NCBI GenBank assembly: GCA_036273715.1 | Contig: DASUHB010000028.1 | Span: 180,716-244,715, forward strand | Origin: Gemmatimonadaceae bacterium | Lineage (GTDB): Bacteria > Gemmatimonadota > Gemmatimonadetes > Gemmatimonadales > Gemmatimonadaceae | Direction of reading: 5' to 3' | Length of the DNA: 64,000 bases | Part shown: piece by piece, positions 1-9,592 of the stretch | Position numbering within the stretch: the stretch's first letter is position 1 | Layout of the letters: each line of letters opens with the position of its first letter | Notes under the pieces: generated by a model | Database searches by the model: none | What the model saw: the letters and a program-made list of their open reading frames with translations, nothing else | What the model was told of the DNA's origin: nothing | Translations under genes and position numbers: made by a program

Positions 1-1063
1 GCTGACGCAACGGAGGCAGCTTGATCGGCACGACGCGAAGCCGGTAGAACAGGTCTTCGCGCAGCACTCCCTTGCCCACGGCATCCTGCGGATCGCGGTT
101 GGTCGCCGAGATGAATCTGACGTCGACCACCGCGTCCTGCTGTTCACTGCCTACCCGACGAACCACGCCGTCCTGGAGCACGCGCAGCAGCTTCGCCTGA
201 ATCGGGTGCGACATCTCCGTCAGCTCATCGAGGAACAGCGTGCCGCCATTCGCCGTCTCGAGGAGGCCTGGCTTGTCTCGATCCGCGCCGGTGAAGGCAC
301 CCTTTCGATGCCCGAACATCTCGCTCTCGAGCAACGGCTCCGGCAGCGCCGCGCAGTTGATCGGCACCAGCTTCCGACTCGCACGCCGACTATGGTGGTG
401 AATGAATTGAGCGATCACTTCTTTTCCCGTTCCGCTCTCCCCAGTAATCATCACCGACGCGTCGGTCGACGCAACCTTTCTCGCGAGCTCCACGGCGCGG
501 CGAAACGCTGGCGACACTCCCAGCAGCGTGATCTTGTCGCTGTTTCCGCTCTGCTGTACAAGTTGTAATCGCAAGTCATTGGTCTCTCGCGCCACCATCA
601 CAGCATGCGACGCACGACCGACGAGCACTTGCAGGTGCGTCGCCGAGAACGGCTTGGGCAGATAATCCCAGGCGCCTGCGCGCAACGCTTCGATGCTCGA
701 TGTCACACTGGGATTGCCCGTCATCACCACCACAATCGTATCGCGGTGCGTCTCGAGTGTCGCCTTGAGGATGTCGATGCCCGACACCGGCGTGAGATAG
801 AGATCCACGAGCACGATGTCGAACTTGCGGCGCCGTACCATTTCGAGCGCCTCATCGCCGCGACCAACGAATGTCACATTGTAGCCATCGAGTTGCAGCA
901 CACTCGCGCAGCCTTCTCGCAGCGTGCGGTCGTCGTCGACGACCAGAATTCGTATGCTTGCCTTTACCTCGGCGGGAATTGATAGTGGGTCACGGGAAGC
1001 GGCTTCAGGAGCCTGCACCGGTGCTGGCAGGCTTTCCGGCTCTTCAACGAACGGCATCGACAT
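1..1063 (-). CDS. Sigma-54-dependent response regulator (NtrC/PrsR type), 3' end outside window
   Basis: A two-component transcription activator that should open sigma-54 promoters when phosphorylated. Translation of the minus strand shows a receiver domain (about residues 36-150) with the acidic VVDDD pocket, phospho-acceptor Asp87 in LVDLYL and the conserved Lys in LPKPF. An AAA+ sigma-54 interaction domain follows, with Walker A GESGTGKE, the GAFTGA loop and the ISATNRD sensor segment. The reading frame runs off the left edge, so the C-terminal DNA-binding helix-turn-helix is not visible. The ATG at 1063 has a good Shine-Dalgarno sequence (AAGAGGAG) just upstream; a second ATG lies two codons later. 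Head-to-head with a Wzc-like EPS gene, it resembles the PrsR regulators of XrtA/PEP-CTERM EPS loci, but that subfamily assignment is inference. Confidence 0.93.
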   Translation of the reverse strand, partial: MSMPFVEEPESLPAPVQAPEAASRDPLSIPAEVKASIRILVVDDDRTLREGCASVLQLDGYNVTFVGRGDEALEMVRRRKFDIVLVDLYLTPVSGIDILKATLETHRDTIVVVMTGNPSVTSSIEALRAGAWDYLPKPFSATHLQVLVGRASHAVMVARETNDLRLQLVQQSGNSDKITLLGVSPAFRRAVELARKVASTDASVMITGESGTGKEVIAQFIHHHSRRASRKLVPINCAALPEPLLESEMFGHRKGAFTGADRDKPGLLETANGGTLFLDELTEMSHPIQAKLLRVLQDGVVRRVGSEQQDAVVDVRFISATNRDPQDAVGKGVLREDLFYRLRVVPIKLPPLRQ

Positions 1064-1662
1064 TCGATAGTCTCCTCTTGGCTTCGAGCCGGTCCTTGAC
1101 CAGCGCAGCTCCGTTGGTCATGGGCAACATCGCCTGTAATCGAAACACTACATGGCTGTTGTCGGCGTTCCACATGATGTAGATCACACGAAACGACCAA
1201 ACGTCACCGAGGCGGACACAAGCTAAGTGATCCTTGGCCCGGAAGCACGCCTCTTCGGCGAAACCTGCGTCGCCATAGGCGGCTTGGACGCAGGACAACG
1301 TGTTGTCGATTAAATAGATATGACGGCAGCGACCGATATTTGCCGCAGTGACGGCTTAAGCGCCGGCTGTTCTGCCATAGAACGCGAAGCGAGCCACTCC
1401 CGTAACGCCGCGCGATTGACCAACTGCAGAGATCCAACTTCACCAACCGGCGAGCACAGGCGCATCCTTGTGACGAGCCGCACTCATTCCCACGAGCGAA
1501 TTGTCACATAGTTGACCAGGTTCCGAAGCCGTCACACGGTTGCGGCCCACCCGCGCCGCGTGGGCCTGGATTTGCATCCGCTCTACGCGTCGTGCCCAAT
1601 TTCACCAAGTAATTCCAACTGGGCGCGTTGAGCGTGGTCCAACTTTGGAGAGCTGGTATCGA
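1064..1662. other. Intergenic region between the sigma-54 regulator and the wzc-like gene
   Basis: About 600 bases of divergent upstream sequence. It is less GC-rich than its surroundings and should contain the promoters of both neighbours. I looked for a sigma-54 element (GG and GC ten bases apart in TGGCAC-N5-TTGC) and did not find a convincing one. A minus-strand open frame at 1044-1298 (84 codons) overlaps the start of the regulator, but it uses AT-rich codons unlike the neighbours, so I do not call it a gene. Confidence 0.5.
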
Positions 1663-4167
1663 ATGACCGGCAACTACATTCCTTCGAACCTCCCCGTCGA
1701 GCGCGGGCCGGATCCGAATTTCCCGGCATTCGCACCGCAGGGTGCTTGGCCGCAATGGGGAGGCGGAAACGGCGACGAGCCCGGAATGAACTGGGGGCGC
1801 TACTTCTCGGCTCTCAGACGTTACAAATGGCTCATCTTGATCTTGGTCATTGTCGGCGGAGCAGCCGGCGTCATCGTGACCAAGTTCCTGCCGCCTGAGT
1901 ACGCGACTCAGGGCCAACTCTGGATCAACGACAACGGCGCCGCGCAGCGGAATGAAGCGCCGGGACCTGTCCAGGGCGACGAGCTTCTTGCCGCCGGTGC
2001 GTGGGCCGATCTCCTCAAGAGCTCGACCATCATGGACCGCGTCGTGAAGAAGATGTCGTTGTACCTGTGGCCGAAAGATCTCGCCGATTCCGCGGTGTTC
2101 GCCGGCTTCGAGCCGGGACCAGGATTCCGGGGCGGCTCGTATGCGCTTCGCGTCGATCCCGCCGGTCAGAAATATTCGCTGGTCACCGAACAAGGCGCGA
2201 TCGTCGAGTCGGGCGCGGTTGGAGACTCCGTTGGGCGGTCGGTCGGCTTCCTCTGGAAGCCGCGGCCCGAGGCCCTCGGTCATGGACGCGCCATCCAGTT
2301 CACGGTCGCCGATCCGCGCGACGTCGCCATGGGTCTGTTAGGCCGCATGGACGTCACGCTGCCCGAGCGCAGCGCATTCTTGAAGGTGACGATGACCGGC
2401 CGGAGTCCGCGTCGCACTGCGGCGATCCTCAACGCCGTGATGTCCGAGTTCGTGGCCACGGCCGGTGAATTGAAGCGCCGCAACCTCGAGCAGAGCGCCA
2501 CCATGTTGGGCGAACAGCTCGATACGGCGCGCGGGAATCTGCGCTCGGCGGAATCGGCGTACCAGACCTTCCGCCAGAATGCGATCACACTGCCGCAGGA
2601 CAACGCGCCGGGCGCGCCGGGCACCGACCCGCTCACCATGGCCGCCGTCGGCGGCAACCAGCCAGGCGGCGCGGGTCAGGCCGGCATGCCTAACGACCCA
2701 CTCGGCGGCAACGTCGCCGGCGAGAACCCGGTCGTCGGCAACTACTTCACCGACAAAGCACAGCTCGAGCAGCTCCAGCACGATCAAGCCGCGTTGCAGC
2801 AGCTCGTGCAGCATCCAGATGCGATCAACGCCGACGCGTTCGTGCCGATTCTCACGGCGCATACATCGCCTGCCCTGCAGAGCGCGCTCACCGATCTCGG
2901 CAAGCGCGAGGCGGAGCTCCGCACGGCGCGTGAGGTCTATACGGAGCAGCATCCCACGGTCGTGGCGCTGCGGACGAGCGTGCAGGCCATGCGCACGCAA
3001 ACCATTCCCGGCATTCTGAAAGGACTCATCGCGCAGATTCAATCGCGCGAACAGGACCTCCAGGGTCAAATCGCTTCCGCGGGCAAGGAGCTCAAGGCCA
3101 TCCCGCCGCGCACGATCGAGCAAATGCGGTTGGAACGCGACGTGAACACCAAGACGCAGCTGTTCCAGATGCTGCAGGCGCGCTACGAGGAAATGCGGCT
3201 GGCGGAAGCCAGTGCGATTCCGGATATCAGCATTCTCGATACGGCGGTCGCACCGCTGCTGCCCACCAAGAACACGACGCCGAGCATCATCGCCTTTGCG
3301 ATCGTCGCCAGTTTGGGCGGCGCGCTCGGCCTCGCGCTCCTGCTCGACCACACCGATCCGCGCTTCCGGTATCCGGAGCAGGTGACCAGCGATCTCGGCC
3401 TCACGATCCTGGGCGCCGTTCCCAGCATCAAGCGCGCGCGGAGCGGTGAGCCGAACCCTGAGGAGGCCGCGCAGGTGATCGAAGCCTTCCGGACGATTCG
3501 TATGAGCCTAACGAACTCGTACGCCGGAGCGGGCTCGATCGCGTTCGCGGTGTCCAGCCCGGGGCCCGGCGATGGGAAGTCGCTCGTGTCGTCCAATCTC
3601 GCGCTGTCGTTCGCGGAAGCAGGCTACCGGACGGTCCTCGTCGACGGCGACACGCGGCGTGGTCAGCTGCATGCGATGTTCGGCGCCAACCGGCGCCCGG
3701 GCTTGCTGGACTACCTGGGCGGCGATGCCGCGCTCGAGACGATTCTTCGCACCACGACGCACGAAAAGCTGGCGCTGATTCCGTGCGGCACCCGCCGCCA
3801 CCGTGGCCCGGAGTTGCTGCACTCACAAGCCATGCTGCAGTTGATGGGCGAGCTGCGCGCGCGCTACGACGTGATTCTGATCGACAGCCCGCCGTTGGGC
3901 GCCGGTGTCGACCCGTTCGTGCTTGGCGCGGCGACAGGCAACCTGCTGCTGGTGCTCCGCACCGGCACGACGGACCGGAAGATGGCCGACGCGAAGCTCA
4001 AGCTCCTCAAGCGTCTCCCGATTCGTCTGTTAGGCGCCGTGCTCAACGACATCCGCGCACAAGGCGTCTACCGCTACTACACGTACCTCTACGGATACAC
4101 CACCAGCGAGGACGACGAGCTACCGCAGCTGGCGCCGCAGGCCGGGGAGTTCTCGGGCAAGAGCTGA
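1663..4167 (+). CDS. Wzc-type polysaccharide co-polymerase and tyrosine autokinase
   Basis: Inner-membrane protein of 834 residues controlling EPS chain length and export. The N-terminal Wzz-type domain is bounded by membrane segments at about residues 55-74 and 540-562, with a long coiled-coil periplasmic region between (many Leu/Gln-rich heptads). The cytoplasmic BY-kinase follows: Walker A GPGDGKS (about 634), Walker A' LVDGDTRRG (about 660), Walker B VILIDSPP (about 738). The tail is tyrosine-rich (YRYYTYLYGY, about 804-813), the usual autophosphorylation cluster. A Gly/Pro-rich insert occurs near residues 320-370. I chose ATG 1663 because GGAG lies about 12 bases upstream; an in-frame start at 1540 would add 41 untypical residues. 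A strong terminator follows. Its export partner is probably the SLBB protein at 10084. Confidence 0.93.
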   Translation: MTGNYIPSNLPVERGPDPNFPAFAPQGAWPQWGGGNGDEPGMNWGRYFSALRRYKWLILILVIVGGAAGVIVTKFLPPEYATQGQLWINDNGAAQRNEAPGPVQGDELLAAGAWADLLKSSTIMDRVVKKMSLYLWPKDLADSAVFAGFEPGPGFRGGSYALRVDPAGQKYSLVTEQGAIVESGAVGDSVGRSVGFLWKPRPEALGHGRAIQFTVADPRDVAMGLLGRMDVTLPERSAFLKVTMTGRSPRRTAAILNAVMSEFVATAGELKRRNLEQSATMLGEQLDTARGNLRSAESAYQTFRQNAITLPQDNAPGAPGTDPLTMAAVGGNQPGGAGQAGMPNDPLGGNVAGENPVVGNYFTDKAQLEQLQHDQAALQQLVQHPDAINADAFVPILTAHTSPALQSALTDLGKREAELRTAREVYTEQHPTVVALRTSVQAMRTQTIPGILKGLIAQIQSREQDLQGQIASAGKELKAIPPRTIEQMRLERDVNTKTQLFQMLQARYEEMRLAEASAIPDISILDTAVAPLLPTKNTTPSIIAFAIVASLGGALGLALLLDHTDPRFRYPEQVTSDLGLTILGAVPSIKRARSGEPNPEEAAQVIEAFRTIRMSLTNSYAGAGSIAFAVSSPGPGDGKSLVSSNLALSFAEAGYRTVLVDGDTRRGQLHAMFGANRRPGLLDYLGGDAALETILRTTTHEKLALIPCGTRRHRGPELLHSQAMLQLMGELRARYDVILIDSPPLGAGVDPFVLGAATGNLLLVLRTGTTDRKMADAKLKLLKRLPIRLLGAVLNDIRAQGVYRYYTYLYGYTTSEDDELPQLAPQAGEFSGKS

Positions 4168-4193
4168 TCGGACGCCCCGCACGCACAACGAAG

Positions 4194-4234
4194 GAGGCCG
4201 GCCGCGGTGAACGTTTCCGCGGCCGGCCTCTTTT
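4194..4234 (+). terminator. Rho-independent terminator after the wzc-like gene
   Basis: A perfect 14-bp inverted repeat (4194-4207 and 4217-4230, GAGGCCGGCCGCGG arms) with a 9-base loop is followed by TTTT at 4231-4234. It lies between the convergent wzc-like gene and cysD and may also stop transcription arriving on the minus strand, although the U-tract is better on the plus strand. Confidence 0.9.
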
Positions 4235-4257
4235 GCGTTCCAGGACCCGCGCACTGC

Positions 4258-5139
4258 CTACATGTATCCGTCGCGGCGCAACGACTCCAGGCCGCCGCCG
4301 TCCTCTTTGTCCTGGGCCCGTCCCGCGCGTTCGGCAATGTGCGAGAATTTCCCGGTGCGCAGCTCGACGATGATCTCGCCCACATCGCGCGCATCGGACT
4401 GCACCTTTTGCGTGCAGGGACCGCAGCCTAACGAGCGGTAGCGCGTTCCGTCGCCGTGATCGTAGTACAACGACACCGTCGGAATCTGCTCTCGGCCGAT
4501 GTACTCCCAGATGTTCAATTCGGTCCAGTCGAGCAGGGGATGGATGCGCACGTGCGTGCCCGGCGCAAACTCGGTCTTGTACTGATTCCAGAACTCCGGC
4601 GGTTGATCCTGCACCTCCCACTCGCTCTGCGTCGTTCGAGGAGAGAAGTATCGCTCCTTGGAACGGCTTCCTTCCTCGTCCGCGCGCGCGCCTACGATGA
4701 CGCCGGTAAACGGCTCCGTGTTCCGATCACGCTCGTACGTGTGTGTCGTATGGTTGAAGCGATAGCGCGGACCTTCACCGCTCAGCGTGCGGCGCAGCGC
4801 TTCGGTCTTGAGCAGCCCGCAGCAGGTGAGCCGGTCCACCGCGCCGTCCGGGTACGTTCGATGCTCGGCGAGCGCGACCTCGTTCTGCCCGTACATCAGG
4901 TTCAAGTGCCACTCCGCCGCCAGCCGGTCCCGGTACGCGATCATTTCCGGGATCTTGAACGACGTGTCGATGTGCACGAGCGGGAACGGCACGTGCCCGA
5001 AGAAGGCCTTTCGCGCCAGCCACAGCATCACCGTGCTGTCCTTGCCGATCGACCACAGCATGCACAGCTGCCGGAAGTTGGCGTACGCTTCGCGCAGAAT
5101 ATGGATGCTTCTGTTTTCGAGTTGTTCCAGATGATCCAT
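4258..5139 (-). CDS. cysD: Sulfate adenylyltransferase subunit 2 (CysD)
   Basis: Catalytic ATP-sulfurylase subunit that makes adenosine 5'-phosphosulfate (APS) from sulfate and ATP, working with the CysN GTPase. At 293 residues it has the usual family length. The PP-loop (SIGKDST, about residues 30-36) of the PAPS reductase/ATP-sulfurylase fold is intact, and the C-terminal region contains the CGPCTQKV cysteine segment and a basic tail. It is the last gene of a four-gene minus-strand operon (cysN-cysQ-cysC-cysD), 23 bases after cysC. No sulfite reductase or PAPS reductase lies nearby, so this copy more likely feeds sulfation than cysteine synthesis (inference). Confidence 0.95.
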   Translation of the reverse strand: MDHLEQLENRSIHILREAYANFRQLCMLWSIGKDSTVMLWLARKAFFGHVPFPLVHIDTSFKIPEMIAYRDRLAAEWHLNLMYGQNEVALAEHRTYPDGAVDRLTCCGLLKTEALRRTLSGEGPRYRFNHTTHTYERDRNTEPFTGVIVGARADEEGSRSKERYFSPRTTQSEWEVQDQPPEFWNQYKTEFAPGTHVRIHPLLDWTELNIWEYIGREQIPTVSLYYDHGDGTRYRSLGCGPCTQKVQSDARDVGEIIVELRTGKFSHIAERAGRAQDKEDGGGLESLRRDGYM

Positions 5140-5162
5140 CGTTCACTCCCGGATTCGCAGCG

Positions 5163-5882
5163 TTACAGGTTTGCGCGAATCCTGTTCATGACTTTCTGAC
5201 CCGATTCCTCGACGGTCACGCCGCGAGTGTCGAGAACGACATCGGGGTTGACCGGCGCCTCGTACGGGTCGTCGATGCCGGTGAAGTTGAGGATCTCACC
5301 GCGCCGTGCCTTCGCGTACAAGCCTTTGACGTCCCGTCGCTCGCATTCTTCGAGCGGCGTCGACACATACACCTCGACGAAATTGCGGCAGAGCCCGCGA
5401 ACGAACGCGCGTGATTCCTCGTACGGCGAGATGAACGACGCCACGACGAAGACGCCGTTCTCCTCGAGCTTGCTTGCCAGGTATCCCACGCGTCGGATGT
5501 GCTGGTCGCGGTCCGTGCGCGTGAAGCCCGTCGTCGGGAAAAGATGGCGAATCGTGTCGCCGTCGAGATATTCGGCGCGGATGCCGCGGCGCCGCAGCTC
5601 GCTGTGCAGCCATTGTGCGACCGTCGTCTTGCCCGATCCCGACAGGCCCGTGAACCAGATGACCGTCGGTGTCGGCTCGTGTTTGCCTAACGGGATGCGC
5701 TCCCACAGGCGCTCGTGCAGCCAGAACAATAGAATCTTGCCCACCAACTCCACCACACCGACAAACAGCGCGACTTCCACCCGCTTCGTGAAAACATATA
5801 CGATGATCGCGGTGGTCAGCGTGCCGAACAGGCGCCACGAGAAGGCCTTTGCGAACGACCTGAGGTTGGTATCACGATGCAT
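5163..5882 (-). CDS. cysC: Adenylylsulfate kinase with N-terminal DUF2061 membrane domain
   Basis: Makes PAPS, the sulfuryl donor, by phosphorylating APS. The C-terminal two thirds is a complete APS kinase: Walker A GLSGSGKTT (residues 79-87), LDGDTIRH (106-113), SFISPYEESR, and the LYAKARRGEI / FTGIDDPYEAP segment. The first 65 or so residues match the DUF2061 pattern (AKAFSWRLFGT, VGVVELVGKILLFWLHERLW) and form two membrane helices, so the kinase is probably tethered to the inner membrane. The domain order is unusual for CysC. The gene lies between cysQ (35 bases upstream) and cysD (23 bases downstream). This is probably the working kinase of the operon, because the kinase-like tail of the CysN protein looks inactive. 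Confidence 0.93.
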   Translation of the reverse strand: MHRDTNLRSFAKAFSWRLFGTLTTAIIVYVFTKRVEVALFVGVVELVGKILLFWLHERLWERIPLGKHEPTPTVIWFTGLSGSGKTTVAQWLHSELRRRGIRAEYLDGDTIRHLFPTTGFTRTDRDQHIRRVGYLASKLEENGVFVVASFISPYEESRAFVRGLCRNFVEVYVSTPLEECERRDVKGLYAKARRGEILNFTGIDDPYEAPVNPDVVLDTRGVTVEESGQKVMNRIRANL

Positions 5883-5917
5883 GGTCGAGCCGGGTCGTGC
5901 CGATCACATCGGCGCCC

Positions 5918-6685
5918 TCAGGCGCCGAGAACGAATGAGCCATTGCGTAAATCCCGTTTGTTGTACGTGAACGGTGTCTGGCGGCGGCCATTGCGCGCCG
6001 ACTCCCGATAGACGCAATCTCCGGCCGCCACGTCCCACTCCATCGTTGGGCCGAAGCGCGGGTACATATCGGCACGGCCATCGGCGACCCAGCAGAACTT
6101 GAGGGAGCTGCCTAACGAAATGCGCTGCTCGACGCGAATCGTCGCCAGGTACGCCTCCAGCTCGGCCGAGGGATGCGAACGGCTCTGCACGACGATGCGG
6201 CCGGCCGTCGCCGGACGCTCGGCGCTGTAGACGCGTTCGGGCCCGGCACCGGCGCTTTCGCGCCAGGTTCCCGCGCCGGAGCGCGCCCAGTACATGAGGT
6301 CGAGCACCGGAGCGAACACCACGCCCATGGTCGGCGCTCCATCCTCGATCAGCGCGATGTTGACCGTGAACTCGCCGATGCCCTTCGTGAACTCTTTTGT
6401 GCCGTCCAACGGATCGACGAGCCAGAAGCGCGTCCAGTGACAGCGCGCCTCGTACTCGGGGATGTCGCCTTCCTCCGACAACACGGGGATGTCGGGCGTT
6501 AGGCGCTGCAATCCGGCGGCGATCACCGCGTGCGCCTCGCGGTCCGCCATCGTCAGCGGCGTCGCGTTCTCCTTCCACGCCACCGCTTGCCGCGTGTCGC
6601 TCGAACCGTAGAACCGGAGAATCGCCTCGCCCGCCTCGCGCGCCAGCAGGCGGAGGTCCTCGCTGAGTCGTTCGGCGTTCACCAT
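5918..6685 (-). CDS. cysQ: 3'(2'),5'-bisphosphate nucleotidase (CysQ)
   Basis: Hydrolyses PAP, the by-product of every sulfotransferase reaction, to AMP, which relieves product inhibition. At 255 residues it is a typical member of the inositol-monophosphatase fold: metal ligands in LSEEGD, the signature DPLDGTKEF followed by [10 protein letters not shown], and the distal EWDVAAGD motif. The ATG at 6685 lies inside the last codons of cysN, giving a 7-base overlap and hence translational coupling; a longer in-frame start exists but would overlap cysN deeply. Pairing CysQ with PAPS synthesis makes sense if PAPS is being used by sulfotransferases. Confidence 0.94.
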   Translation of the reverse strand: MVNAERLSEDLRLLAREAGEAILRFYGSSDTRQAVAWKENATPLTMADREAHAVIAAGLQRLTPDIPVLSEEGDIPEYEARCHWTRFWLVDPLDGTKEFTKGIGEFTVNIALIEDGAPTMGVVFAPVLDLMYWARSGAGTWRESAGAGPERVYSAERPATAGRIVVQSRSHPSAELEAYLATIRVEQRISLGSSLKFCWVADGRADMYPRFGPTMEWDVAAGDCVYRESARNGRRQTPFTYNKRDLRNGSFVLGA

Positions 6686-8484
6686 GGTCGAAAAACGACG
6701 CCCAGGTCCTTGAGCCGGGTCTCGATACGATCGAGGGACTCCGATCTGCCCTCCGCATCGCTGACGTAGAGGTTGCACTCAAGGTCCGTTGTCATGCGGT
6801 CGCCCACCCAGATCGTCTCGATCCGCTCCGGCTCCACGGCGGCGCGAATGACGTCGAGATCCTCGCTCGTCAGCTCGGCGGCCGTCACGATGAGGATCAT
6901 GCCCGCGTCGAGCATGATGTTGGCGACCTCCGCGAGCCGTCGCATGTGCTCCAAGCGGTTCTCGCGTTGTCGTCCGAGATCGGCGTCCACACCGTATAAC
7001 ACGCTGCCGATGCCGAGGAAGTAGACGACCTTTCCCTGAGCGAAGAGCCGTCCTTCTAGGTCCTTGGCCAGCACCTTGCGCTCGGTCTCTTTGTCGCCCG
7101 TGATGAGCAGCAGCATCGCGCGCTGGTTGTACCGCTCGGCGCGCCGTTCGGCGGGAATCGATCCGCGCTCCCACTTCGAGTTGCGTACCAGCACCTTCTC
7201 GCGCACCCATCCCTGCTGGTCGGGCAGCGCTTCGCGAACGATGCCGCCGCCGCGGATGTCGTACTCGTCGACGATCACGAAGCGGCTCGTCCCCGGCAGG
7301 TCGCTCGCCAGATCGAACGCCACCGCCTTACCGATTTTGAGCACACAATCCGCGACGTCGTGCCGCTCCACCCGTGTTGCGTTAGGCCGAGCCGCCAGAG
7401 TGGATGCGTCGATCACGCGATCCACCGCTTCGACGCGCATTGGCACCCGCGCCGAGCCCATTTTGAGCGCGTATTCCTTGCGCATCTCCAGCGGACGCTG
7501 GCCGAGCCAGAACAGGCTGACCCGCAACCGCGTCGTCACGTGCGGTAACGGATCCGATTCCCGCACGCCCAGCTCGCCGCGCGACACGTAGATCTGTTCG
7601 GTCAGCGTCACGCCCGTTGCCCAACCAGCCGATGCCTGCTCTTGCGGCGGCCGGTTGAACGCTTCAATGGTTTTCACTCTGCTCCGCTTTCCGGATGGCA
7701 GGAACACCAGTCGATCGCCGACTGCGACCTGTCCGGAGTCGATCGTGCCGGCGATGATGCGCCGGTCGTCGCCCTGGCCCGTGAATTTGTATACGTCTTG
7801 CACGCGCAGTCGAAATGGGAGTCCGACCGGCTGCGCCTCGGGCTCGAACATGTCCAACGCCTGGAGCACCGTTGGGCCTTTGTACCAAGGCATGTGCATC
7901 GACGCGTCGGCGAGATTGTCGCCATCGCGCCCGCTCACCGGAATGAAGCACGCCGGCGTGATGTTGACCTGCGCGAGAAAATCGCCGAGCGATGCCATCA
8001 ACTTGTCGTACTCGGCTTGTGCGTATCCCACCAGGTCCATCTTGTTGATCAGGACCACGCACTGCTTGATGCCAAGCATCGCCAGCATGTAGCCGTGCCG
8101 CCGCGAGTTCTCTTGCACGCCTTCCTGCGCGTCGATCACGAGCAGCGCGGCTTCTGCGCGCGACGCGCCCGTAATCATGTTCTTGAGAAACTCAATGTGG
8201 CCCGGCGCGTCGATCACGATGTATTCGCGCCGCGGCGTGCGGAAAAAGACGCGCGCCGAATCGATCGTGATGCCTTGTGCGCGTTCATCGCGTAAGGCGT
8301 CGAGCAGGAACGCATATTCGAACGGCTTCGCCGTTCGCGCACAGAGCTCCTTTACTTGCTCCAACTTTCCATCGGGAAGCGAGTGACTATCCGCGAGAAG
8401 TCTCCCGATGATGGTGCTCTTGCCGTGATCGACGTGACCGACGATCACGATACTCATGCGCTCCTCGGTGGCGGTGTTCGTCAT
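6679..8484 (-). CDS. cysN: Sulfate adenylyltransferase subunit 1 (CysN) with a degenerate APS-kinase-like C-terminal domain
   Basis: GTPase subunit of ATP sulfurylase that couples GTP hydrolysis to APS formation. An EF-Tu-like G domain covers about residues 10-220: G1 GHVDHGKST (16-24), G3 DAPGH, G4 NKMD. Two beta-barrel domains follow. From about residue 455 to the end (601) the sequence aligns by eye with the APS kinase half of CysNC fusions (compare [16 protein letters not shown]), but the P-loop position reads [10 protein letters not shown] with no GxxGxGK, the DGD motif reads GIGS, and the SFISP segment is lost. The domain therefore looks like a pseudokinase. First gene of the operon; a hairpin lies 68 bases upstream. 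Confidence 0.93.
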   Translation of the reverse strand: MTNTATEERMSIVIVGHVDHGKSTIIGRLLADSHSLPDGKLEQVKELCARTAKPFEYAFLLDALRDERAQGITIDSARVFFRTPRREYIVIDAPGHIEFLKNMITGASRAEAALLVIDAQEGVQENSRRHGYMLAMLGIKQCVVLINKMDLVGYAQAEYDKLMASLGDFLAQVNITPACFIPVSGRDGDNLADASMHMPWYKGPTVLQALDMFEPEAQPVGLPFRLRVQDVYKFTGQGDDRRIIAGTIDSGQVAVGDRLVFLPSGKRSRVKTIEAFNRPPQEQASAGWATGVTLTEQIYVSRGELGVRESDPLPHVTTRLRVSLFWLGQRPLEMRKEYALKMGSARVPMRVEAVDRVIDASTLAARPNATRVERHDVADCVLKIGKAVAFDLASDLPGTSRFVIVDEYDIRGGGIVREALPDQQGWVREKVLVRNSKWERGSIPAERRAERYNQRAMLLLITGDKETERKVLAKDLEGRLFAQGKVVYFLGIGSVLYGVDADLGRQRENRLEHMRRLAEVANIMLDAGMILIVTAAELTSEDLDVIRAAVEPERIETIWVGDRMTTDLECNLYVSDAEGRSESLDRIETRLKDLGVVFRPW

Positions 8485-8551
8485 GCGAGGCGGTTTGGCA
8501 GCTCAGAGATGGAAGCGGAATCGGCGCGCGATAGGTGACGCACGCACCGGA

Positions 8552-8580
8552 TGCGCGCCATGACTGCGTGATGGCGCGCA
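8552..8580. other. Perfect inverted repeat in the cysN leader
   Basis: Ten-bp perfect arms (TGCGCGCCAT at 8552-8561, ATGGCGCGCA at 8571-8580) around a 9-base loop. It lies between the end of the response-regulator gene and cysN. There is no U-tract on either strand, so it may be a Rho-assisted terminator, a leader hairpin of the cys operon, or a protein-binding site. Confidence 0.6.
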
Positions 8581-8635
8581 GCCCGAATAATAGCAATGTT
8601 CGTGCAGGCAGTTCCGGACGGGCGCGAGAGCGGAG

Positions 8636-9592
8636 CTAGAGCGCCGAGCGGAGGGGCACGTCCTCGAACGAGCGGATCGGGACGCCGGATTCCTCGGTGC
8701 GCAGATACCTGAGGGCTGTGGTCGCGCGCAATAGCATCTCAACTGCATCGACGGTGCTTTCCGAAAAATCCGGGACCGCGCAATAGCCAGCCCTGATGCG
8801 GAGTTTGTGCGCCGCATCACCGATGGACCGCGGCTCCGCATCCACTGTTTCCTGAATGCGCTGCATCATGCGCACCGCCCCATCGCTCGCGGTCGCGGGA
8901 GCGATGATGGCGAAGTCCGTTGGGCCAAGGCGGCCAATGGCGTCGGAGACGCGCCCGCAGCGTCGCACCAGCGACGCCAGGTAGTCGATTACGTGCTCCG
9001 TGTCGCCGTTCAGCGGCCGCTCCTCGAGATCCGGAGCTTGCGCAACCGGCGCAAATGCAACGCAGGCGATAGGCGCTTTGAGACGTTGGGCCTCGGCAGA
9101 AATCTCTCGTGCACGTCGCACCAGGCCGCGCATGTTGTACAATCCGGTCGTCGGATCCAGCAGACTTTCCGCGCGAAGACGATCTGCTTCGCGTTTGCTT
9201 CGCATGAACGCATCGAGCTTGAGTAACAACACTTCGCCGTCGAGCGGCTGGCTAACGAACTCCCATGCCCCGGATTGCAAGGCCGCAAGACGTTGACTTC
9301 GCTCGGCCGGCCCCGACGTCGTGATGATGATTGGCGTCGATGCGTTGAAACGAACGTCATCGAGCAGCTGCTTGCATACATCCCCGCCATCCATATCGGG
9401 CAGCCGAATGTCCATGATCACGAGATCGGGCTGCGCGCTGCGCGCGAGATCGAGCACTTGTTTGCCGGTGTACGCGCGGAGCACCGCGTAGCCGTTGGGC
9501 CCCAGGATGCTCTCCAGCGAACGCGCCGACCATTCTTGGTCGTTCGCGAGGAGCACGAGCGGCGGACGCGACGGCTTCTCGTTTTCGGACAT
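8636..9592 (-). CDS. Response regulator with a degenerate GGDEF domain
   Basis: A 318-residue cytoplasmic signalling protein. The receiver domain comes first (phospho-acceptor in VIMDIRLPDMDGG, switch Thr/Ser in IIITTSG). After a helical linker comes a GGDEF-fold domain that starts with the typical DPTTGLYNMRG. At the active-site loop the expected GG(D/E)EF reads GPTDF (in GRLGPTDFAII), so diguanylate cyclase activity is doubtful; it may bind c-di-GMP or GTP, or serve as an output scaffold. ATG 9592 is preferred because the receiver begins soon after; the open frame extends to 9703 but those residues look non-coding. It is divergent from the SLBB export gene, so a link to EPS control is plausible. 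Confidence 0.85.
   Translation of the reverse strand: MSENEKPSRPPLVLLANDQEWSARSLESILGPNGYAVLRAYTGKQVLDLARSAQPDLVIMDIRLPDMDGGDVCKQLLDDVRFNASTPIIITTSGPAERSQRLAALQSGAWEFVSQPLDGEVLLLKLDAFMRSKREADRLRAESLLDPTTGLYNMRGLVRRAREISAEAQRLKAPIACVAFAPVAQAPDLEERPLNGDTEHVIDYLASLVRRCGRVSDAIGRLGPTDFAIIAPATASDGAVRMMQRIQETVDAEPRSIGDAAHKLRIRAGYCAVPDFSESTVDAVEMLLRATTALRYLRTEESGVPIRSFEDVPLRSAL

Noticed and set aside
1044..1298. Minus-strand frame of 84 codons overlapping the sigma-54 regulator start
   Set aside because: AT-rich codon use unlike its neighbours, overlap with a convincing gene start, and no recognisable content.
1300..1660. Sigma-54 promoter for the EPS genes
   Set aside because: I searched for GG and GC ten bases apart within TGGCAC/TTGC and found no match good enough to report.
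2338..3351. Long minus-strand frame opposite the wzc-like gene (337 codons)
   Set aside because: Antisense shadow of a clear tyrosine-kinase gene; high-GC genes commonly leave long open antisense frames.
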